From NCBI GenBank assembly GCA_025353085.1, contig JANXRI010000370.1, positions 1-10,984 of the forward strand: a DNA stretch of 10,984 nucleotides. The letters run 5' to 3'. The position numbers were made by a program, and so were the translations under genes. Positions within the stretch are counted from its first letter, which is position 1. Each line of letters starts with the position of its first letter. Shown here in pieces: positions 6,541-10,984 of this stretch. Below the pieces are notes generated by a model that saw only the letters and a program-made list of their open reading frames with translations, did no database searches and was not told the origin of the DNA. This DNA comes from Betaproteobacteria bacterium. GTDB lineage: Bacteria > Pseudomonadota > Gammaproteobacteria > Burkholderiales > SG8-41.

Positions 6541-6910
6541 CATTGCGCTGTGTGCATTGCTCGGCGCGATCGTGATCGGCGGCGTGCGCGCGCAAACTAC
6601 CGAGTTGCGTATGCTGGTGCAGAGTTCGCCGCTCGCGGGCTTTCAGTATCATCACGGCAAGGCGCTGTGGGACGAGATGAAAGTCGGCGATGCGTTGACA
6701 CTCGTGCGCGAGGCCGATAATCCGCACGACGGCAATGCGGTGCGCGTCGAATGGCAGGGGCAGCCGCTCGGTTATGTGCCACGCCGCGAGAATCGCACCG
6801 TCGCGCAACACATTGACCGCGGCGGCGCGCTCGAGGCGCGCATCAGCAAGCTCGTGCAGCACCGTAATCCTTGGCAACGCGTCGAATTCGAGATTTTTGT
6901 AAGGCTGTGA
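6518..6910 (+). CDS. HIRAN-domain protein with signal-like N-terminus, start uncertain
   Basis: The region from LAGFQYHHGKALWDEM (codons from about 6632) to the C-terminus FEIFVRL is a single HIRAN domain, including READNPHDGNAVRVEW and QPLGYVPRREN. HIRAN domains usually occur in DNA-repair helicases such as HLTF, where they bind 3' ends of single-stranded DNA. Here the domain stands alone and is preceded by a hydrophobic stretch SIALCALLGAIVIGGVRAQ that resembles a signal peptide with a VRA/Q cleavage site. No ATG precedes this stretch without a long overlap: the choices are ATG 6458 (83-bp overlap with hemJ), TTG 6518 (chosen, 23-bp overlap), TTG 6557, GTG 6572, or ATG 6611, which would lose the signal region. 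None has a clear Shine-Dalgarno. The methyltransferase gene follows four bases later. Role unknown. Confidence 0.78.
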   Translation: MSSSSPFSIALCALLGAIVIGGVRAQTTELRMLVQSSPLAGFQYHHGKALWDEMKVGDALTLVREADNPHDGNAVRVEWQGQPLGYVPRRENRTVAQHIDRGGALEARISKLVQHRNPWQRVEFEIFVRL

Positions 6911-6914
6911 ACTG

Positions 6915-8096
6915 ATGTCATCCGCCCCACCGACGGAAAGTTTTTTTGCGCCATGCCCGCGCGGCCTTGAAGCAGTGCTGGCGCAGGAACTGGCAACGCT
7001 CGACGCCACGGGCATCCGCACTGCCGACGGCGGTGTTCATTTCAAGGGCGCGTTCGCGTTGAGCTATCGCGCGAACCTCGAAAGCCGCATTGCGAGCCGT
7101 ATCCTGTGGCGCGTGGCATCGCAGCCATACAAAACGGAAGACGACATATTCAAGGCCACTCTGAAGTTGCCATGGCCGCAGTGGTTCGACGTCACCTGCA
7201 CGATTCGCGTCAATCTCGCCGCCGTGCGCTGTCCGCTTAAAAGCCTCGACTTCGTCACGTTGAGGATCAAGGACGCCGTGTGCGACGCGTTTCGCGCTGA
7301 AGGCGGCGAGCGCCCGAACGTCGACACGCAGGCGCCCGACGTACGCATCCATGCGTTTTTGACCATCGACCAATTGACGCTCTATATCGACACTTCGGGC
7401 GAGCCGCTCTTTAAGCGCGGCTATCGCACGGCGACCGGCGAAGCGCCGTTGCGCGAGAATCTGGCGGCCGGCATCGTCAAACTTTCAGGCTGGAATCCGG
7501 GTGAAACGCTGCTCGATCCGATGTGCGGCAGCGGCACGCTGTTAATAGAAGCGGCGCTGATCTCGCTCAACCGGGCGCCGGGCGCACAGCGGCGCTTCGC
7601 GTTCGAGAAATTGAAAAATTTCGACTCGAACGAGTGGGACAGGCTGCGGCTCGCAGCTAAGGCCAACGAAATTGCGGCTGGCGGCGCGTTGCCGATTTAC
7701 GGCGCCGACCTCTACGGCGATGAGCTCAAAAACGCACGCGACAACATCGCCACGGCGGGTCTGACTGAGCAGATACAGTTGAAGCAGGCCAATGTGCTCG
7801 AGATCCCGGCGCCCGCAGACAGCGGTGTCATCGTTACCAATCCACCGTATGGCGTGCGACTCTCGGAAGAGCACGAACTCGCCGGGTTTTACCCCAAGCT
7901 CGGCAATGCACTCAAGCAACGTTTCAGCGGGTGGCGCGCCTATATTTTCACTGGCGACGCGCAGCTGCCGAAACTCATTCGTCTGTCCGCCTCAAAACGA
8001 ACCGTGCTCTTTAACGGCGCGCTCGAATGCCGGCTGCTCGAATACAAATTGATTGCGGGCAGCATGCGCAAAACGAAACCTGCGAGGAACGGATGA
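6915..8096 (+). CDS. rlmL: THUMP-domain SAM-dependent 23S rRNA guanine methyltransferase, RlmL-like (393 aa)
   Basis: The protein matches the RlmL half of E. coli RlmKL, which makes m2G2445 in 23S rRNA. The N-terminal ferredoxin-like/THUMP region (about 8-160) contains PCPRGLEAVLAQEL, GGVHFKG (39-45), the block RPNVDTQAPDVRIHAFL (133-149) and FKRGYR (166-171). The Rossmann methyltransferase domain follows, with the SAM-binding motif LLDPMCGSGTLLIEAAL (199-215), the acidic GADLYG (263-268) and the catalytic NPPYG (309-313) characteristic of exocyclic-amino methyltransferases. The length of about 390 residues means that the RlmK part (m7G2069) is not fused, so the target assignment remains inference. 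ATG 6915 is preceded by AAGG at 6901-6904 and lies four bases after the HIRAN stop, indicating co-transcription. Confidence 0.88.
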   Translation: MSSAPPTESFFAPCPRGLEAVLAQELATLDATGIRTADGGVHFKGAFALSYRANLESRIASRILWRVASQPYKTEDDIFKATLKLPWPQWFDVTCTIRVNLAAVRCPLKSLDFVTLRIKDAVCDAFRAEGGERPNVDTQAPDVRIHAFLTIDQLTLYIDTSGEPLFKRGYRTATGEAPLRENLAAGIVKLSGWNPGETLLDPMCGSGTLLIEAALISLNRAPGAQRRFAFEKLKNFDSNEWDRLRLAAKANEIAAGGALPIYGADLYGDELKNARDNIATAGLTEQIQLKQANVLEIPAPADSGVIVTNPPYGVRLSEEHELAGFYPKLGNALKQRFSGWRAYIFTGDAQLPKLIRLSASKRTVLFNGALECRLLEYKLIAGSMRKTKPARNG

Positions 8097-8175
8097 ATGC
8101 TGAAGCCGCGCGAGCACGCTTGACGTGCGGCATGCGAATACGCCACTGCGAGGCGCGTTCAATTGAGCGTCATCT

Positions 8176-8919
8176 CTACACGAGCGCACGCACGAGCAGC
8201 GACGCCCCGATTAACATGAGCACGACGCTCATCACCCCGGCCACCTGTTCGCGCGAGATGCGCCCGTGTATGCGGTTGCCGCACCACAAACCGGCCAGCG
8301 CGAAAGGCAACAGCAATACGAACATGACGAGACGATCGGCGAGCAGCAGGCCGCCAATCGCAAAAACCAGCGCGCGAATCCCGGTCGAGAGCAATACCAT
8401 GTTGGAAAGCGTCGCGCGCAAAGCGTCTTTGTCGGCGAGCCGGCGCGACAGATAAATCGCATAAGGCGGCGCGCCGATGCCGAACAACGTGCCCATCGCG
8501 CCGCCAATAAAGCCTGAAACCGGCGCCCACCGTCGGCTGACCCCGCCCGTCGCCGGTCCCTGCCTCAGCATGTAAATGCCGTAGACCAGCAGAAATGCGC
8601 CGAGCGCTATCAGCGTTGCGTGCCGCGGCAGGCTCACGAGCAAAGTCACGCCGAGGACTGCGCCGACCAGGCAGGCGGGCGCCATCCACAGCAGTTCCTG
8701 CTTATCAGACTCGCGGGAGAAACGGGTGCCAATCGCGATGGCCGCCGACACGTCGAGCAGCACGCAGACCGGCAACACGAATTCAAGCGGATACAGAAAG
8801 GACAATGCCGGGACCGTAAACAGCGCCGCGCCAAATGCGGAAATGCCGAATATCACGTACGCGGCAGCGACTACCAGCGCGCTGATGATGAAACTGTGGA
8901 ATTCGAAAGGAATGTCCAT
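8176..8919 (-). CDS. TSUP-family (TauE/SafE, DUF81) permease (247 aa)
   Basis: This is an inner-membrane protein of the TSUP family, whose characterised members move sulfite, sulfoacetate or related organosulfur anions. About eight hydrophobic segments form two homologous halves. The duplicated motif is visible as FGISAFGAALFTVPALSFL (24-42) and FIGGAMGTLFGIGAPPYAIYL (137-157), followed by LDVSAAIAIG and LRATLSNMVLLS respectively. The length is typical. The ATG at 8919 lies directly after a terminator-like hairpin and has no Shine-Dalgarno, so either translation is weak or leaderless, or the true start is internal; the next in-frame methionine (M79) would remove two helices. It converges on the methyltransferase gene with 79 bp between stops, in which I see no convincing terminator. 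No sulfur-metabolism gene is nearby to name the substrate. Confidence 0.88.
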   Translation of the reverse strand: MDIPFEFHSFIISALVVAAAYVIFGISAFGAALFTVPALSFLYPLEFVLPVCVLLDVSAAIAIGTRFSRESDKQELLWMAPACLVGAVLGVTLLVSLPRHATLIALGAFLLVYGIYMLRQGPATGGVSRRWAPVSGFIGGAMGTLFGIGAPPYAIYLSRRLADKDALRATLSNMVLLSTGIRALVFAIGGLLLADRLVMFVLLLPFALAGLWCGNRIHGRISREQVAGVMSVVLMLIGASLLVRALV

Positions 8920-8920
8920 T

Positions 8921-8967
8921 AACGAAAACGCCGGTTGAACGGCGGTATGACCGTCCGTTCCAACCGG
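8921..8967 (-). terminator. terminator-like hairpin downstream of pilU
   Basis: On the minus strand a 12-bp stem (8955-8967 against 8931-8942, CCGGTT..AACCGG at its base) has one bulged base. It is capped by an inner CGGT/ACCG stem with a three-base loop. It is followed by CGTTTTCGTT, a broken T-run. This fits an intrinsic terminator for the pilT-pilU transcript. The T-run ends two bases before the TSUP start codon, so the same structure could alternatively regulate TSUP translation. Confidence 0.6.
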
Positions 8968-8972
8968 TGGAT

Positions 8973-9001
8973 GTGACCCGGCGCGAAGCGCCCGGCGTCA
9001 C
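8973..9001 (-). other. hairpin spanning the pilU stop codon
   Basis: GTGACCC-GGCGC (8973-8984) pairs with GCGCC-GG-GTCAC (8988-9001) around a GAA loop, with two single-base bulges. It contains the pilU TGA stop (8998-9000) and sits six bases ahead of the terminator-like hairpin in the direction of transcription. It has no T-tract of its own; it may protect the 3' end of the message or help termination. Confidence 0.5.
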
Positions 9002-10134
9002 ACAATGTTCAGATGCTCGATGCCGGACATCACGTCCTTGTCTTTCGATTCCCGCCCTTCGAGCTTGATCTTCAGCCGCAATTCGTTCACGGAGTCGGCG
9101 TTGCGCAGCGCGTCCTCGTAGCTGATTGCGCCCTCTTCATATAGGTCGAACAGCGACTGGTCGAAGGTCTGCATGCCCATTTCGCGGGATTTCGCCATCG
9201 TCGACTTGATCTCGTGCACTTCGCCTTTGAAAATCTGGTCCTGGATCAGCGGCGAATTTAGCAGGACTTCGATCGCCGCCCGCCGGCCCTTGCCTTCCTT
9301 GGTCGGGATCAGCCGCTGAGAAATGATGGCACGAATATTGAGCGACAGGTCCATCAGCAACTGCGCTTTGCGCTCGGCGGGAAAAAAGTTGATGATGCGG
9401 TCCAGCGCCTGGTTGGCACTATTGGCGTGCAGCGTGCCCATCGCCAGGTGACCCGTTTCGGCGAACGCGACCGCATGCTCCATGGTCTCGCGTGAGCGGA
9501 TTTCACCGATCAAAATGACATCGGGCGCCTGCCGCAGCGTATTGTGCAGCGCATGTTCCCAGGATAGCGTGTCGACGCCGACTTCGCGCTGCGTGATCAG
9601 GCAGTTTTTGTGATCGTGCACATATTCGACCGGGTCCTCGATCGTAATGATATGGCCGTAGCTGTTTTCGTTACGGTAGCCGATCATGGCGGCGAGCGAC
9701 GTCGACTTGCCTGAACCGGTGCCGCCGACGAAGATAATGAGCCCGCGCTTGCTCATGATCACGTCTTTCAATACCTGGGGCAATTTCAGGTCGTCGAATT
9801 TGGGAATAGTCGTGGTAATCGTGCGCATCACCATGCCGACGCGCTGCATCTGAATGAAAGTGTTGACGCGGAAGCGGCCGATACCGGCCGGCGCAACCGC
9901 GAAATTGCACTCCTTGGTTTCTTCGAATTCGGCCGCCTGCTTGTCGTTCATCATCGCGCGCGCGAGATCGGCGGTATGTTGGGGCGTCAGCGTTTGATTC
10001 GAGACGGGCGTCATCTTGCCGTCGACTTTAAACGCGGGTGGAAAACCGGCGGTTATGAATAAGTCGGACGCCTTCTTGCTGAGCATGGCGCGCAGCAGGT
10101 TATGCATGAACTGTACTGCCTGGTCGCGATCCAT
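8998..10134 (-). CDS. pilU: type IV pilus twitching motility ATPase PilU (378 aa)
   Basis: PilU is the PilT-paralogous hexameric ATPase that assists pilus retraction at the cytoplasmic face of the type IV pilus machine. Walker A is GGTGSGKST (137-145), the Asp box ITIEDPVEY (163-171), Walker B VILIGEIR (207-213, E211) and the His box AETGHLAMGTLHANSA (225-240, H229 and H236). The N-terminal PAS-like domain includes KKASDLFITAGFPPAFKVDGKM (20-41). PilU rather than PilT is indicated by the longer C-terminus after FDQSLFDLYEEGAISYEDALRNADS and by KFDDLKLPQVLKDVIMSKRGL. The gene lies 48 bp downstream of pilT, the usual order, with a strong AAAGGGAG ribosome binding site. All catalytic residues are present, so the enzyme should be active. 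Confidence 0.95.
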   Translation of the reverse strand: MDRDQAVQFMHNLLRAMLSKKASDLFITAGFPPAFKVDGKMTPVSNQTLTPQHTADLARAMMNDKQAAEFEETKECNFAVAPAGIGRFRVNTFIQMQRVGMVMRTITTTIPKFDDLKLPQVLKDVIMSKRGLIIFVGGTGSGKSTSLAAMIGYRNENSYGHIITIEDPVEYVHDHKNCLITQREVGVDTLSWEHALHNTLRQAPDVILIGEIRSRETMEHAVAFAETGHLAMGTLHANSANQALDRIINFFPAERKAQLLMDLSLNIRAIISQRLIPTKEGKGRRAAIEVLLNSPLIQDQIFKGEVHEIKSTMAKSREMGMQTFDQSLFDLYEEGAISYEDALRNADSVNELRLKIKLEGRESKDKDVMSGIEHLNIV

Positions 10135-10140
10135 ACTGCT

Positions 10141-10148
10141 CTCCCTTT
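10141..10148 (-). promoter_or_regulatory. ribosome binding site of pilU
   Basis: On the minus strand AAAGGGAG sits six bases before the pilU ATG (10134). It is the strongest Shine-Dalgarno in the window and fixes the pilU start. The 48-bp pilT-pilU gap contains no terminator-like hairpin, supporting co-transcription. Confidence 0.8.
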
Positions 10149-10182
10149 AATGCAATAGACGTTTGAACAGCAAAAGCGATTG

Positions 10183-10984
10183 TTATTTAAAGTTGTCTTT
10201 GTTAGCTGCTTTGCTGCGCGCCTCATCGACCGAAACCACGTTGCGCTTAACGAGCTCGAGCAGATTCTGGTCAAGCGTCTGCATGCCGAACGATTGGCCA
10301 GTCTGTATCGCCGAGTACATCTGCGCAACTTTCGCTTCGCGGATGAGGTTACGGATGGCCGGCGTGGCGATCATGATTTCGTGCGCCGCGACGCGGCCGG
10401 TGCCGTCCTTGGTTTTAAGCAGCGACTGTGAAATCACCGCGCGCAGGCTTTCGGATAACATCGCGCGCACCATCTCTTTTTCTTCCGCCGGGAACACGTC
10501 GATGATACGGTCGATGGTCTTGGCGGCTGAGCTTGTATGCAGCGTGCCGAACACGAGGTGACCCGTCTCGGCGGCCGTCATGGCCAGACGGATGGTTTCC
10601 AGATCGCGCATTTCGCCGACCAGAATCACGTCGGGATCTTCGCGCAACGCCGAGCGCAGCGCATTGGAAAACGACAGCGTATGGGGACCTACTTCGCGTT
10701 GATTGATCAGGCATTTTTTCGATTCGTGCACGAACTCGATCGGGTCTTCGACGGTAAGGATATGGCCGAGCTCGGTTTCGTTCTTATGGTTCACCATGGC
10801 GGCGAGTGTCGTCGACTTCCCCGAGCCGGTCGGGCCGGTCACCAGCACCATGCCGCGCGGCTGGTCCGCGATGTCGCCGAAAATCTTCGGCGCCTTCAGG
10901 TCTTCGAGTGACAGAATTTTCGACGGGATTGTCCGCATGACGGCGGCGGCGCCGCGCTGCTGCACGAAGGCATTGACGCGGAAG
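10183..10984 (-). CDS. pilT: type IV pilus retraction ATPase PilT, 5' partial
   Basis: This is the C-terminal ~266 residues of PilT, the motor that depolymerises type IV pili and drives twitching motility. Numbering from the first whole codon at the window edge (FRVNAFVQQRG), Walker A GPTGSGKST is at 50-58, the Asp box TVEDPIEF at 77-84, Walker B DVILVGEMRD at 118-127, the His box AETGHLVFGTLHTSSA at 138-153, and the PilT-specific C-terminal AIRNLIRE at 209-216. PilT is about 345 residues long, so roughly 80 N-terminal residues lie outside the window; the GTG at 10965 is an internal valine codon, not the start. The promoter is out of view. pilU follows after 48 bp. Confidence 0.95.
   Translation of the reverse strand, partial: FRVNAFVQQRGAAAVMRTIPSKILSLEDLKAPKIFGDIADQPRGMVLVTGPTGSGKSTTLAAMVNHKNETELGHILTVEDPIEFVHESKKCLINQREVGPHTLSFSNALRSALREDPDVILVGEMRDLETIRLAMTAAETGHLVFGTLHTSSAAKTIDRIIDVFPAEEKEMVRAMLSESLRAVISQSLLKTKDGTGRVAAHEIMIATPAIRNLIREAKVAQMYSAIQTGQSFGMQTLDQNLLELVKRNVVSVDEARSKAANKDNFK

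Noticed and set aside
8114..8128. A small hairpin (GCACG-CTTGA-CGTGC) between the convergent methyltransferase and TSUP genes, considered as a terminator
   Set aside because: The stem is only five base pairs and no T-run follows on either strand; the nearby 8-bp palindrome TCAATTGA at 8159 is also too short to call.

Overview
The window reads like a chromosomal segment of a GC-rich betaproteobacterium. The evidence is the adjacent pilT-pilU twitching ATPase pair, a NodI/NodJ-type ABC transporter next to a thioredoxin-like ferredoxin and a COG2945-type hydrolase, an RlmL-like rRNA methyltransferase encoded on its own rather than as the long gammaproteobacterial RlmKL fusion, and an exported HIRAN-domain protein. 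The taxonomic call rests on gene content and recall of similar proteins, not on a search. I see no rRNA, tRNA, CRISPR array, prophage or intact insertion sequence. Most of the region is housekeeping or conserved-accessory in character.

Layout. Bases 2-517 (+) are the 3' part of a 2-oxoglutarate/Fe(II) oxygenase-like gene cut by the window edge; it converges on a DHH-family phosphoesterase (544-1497, -). A 101-bp divergent intergenic region separates the DHH gene from a rightward run that fills 1599-8096: VanZ-like membrane protein, MazG-like nucleotide pyrophosphohydrolase, 2Fe-2S ferredoxin, alpha/beta hydrolase (TTG start overlapping the ferredoxin stop), nodI, nodJ, hemJ, a HIRAN-domain protein and an RlmL-like methyltransferase. 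Bases 8176-10984 are leftward: pilT (5' end outside the window), pilU, then a TSUP-family permease.

How the genes work together. PilT and PilU are the retraction ATPase and its paralogue for type IV pili. NodI and NodJ are the ATPase and permease of one ABC-2 exporter. The closely packed ferredoxin, hydrolase and nodI (4-bp overlap, then a 7-bp gap) look co-transcribed. HemJ belongs to haem synthesis, RlmL to ribosome modification, and the MazG-like enzyme probably to nucleotide-pool cleaning.

The most noteworthy non-coding signal is a 145-bp inverted-repeat element (5063-5207) between nodI and nodJ. It is built from a 10-bp tandem unit, has a second hairpin inside it, and creates a spurious in-frame N-terminal extension of nodJ. 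Other points worth a look are the HIRAN protein, which has a signal-like N-terminus but no usable ATG, and two stacked hairpins between pilU and the TSUP gene whose T-rich tail runs straight into the TSUP start codon. I did not find a clear new multi-gene system.
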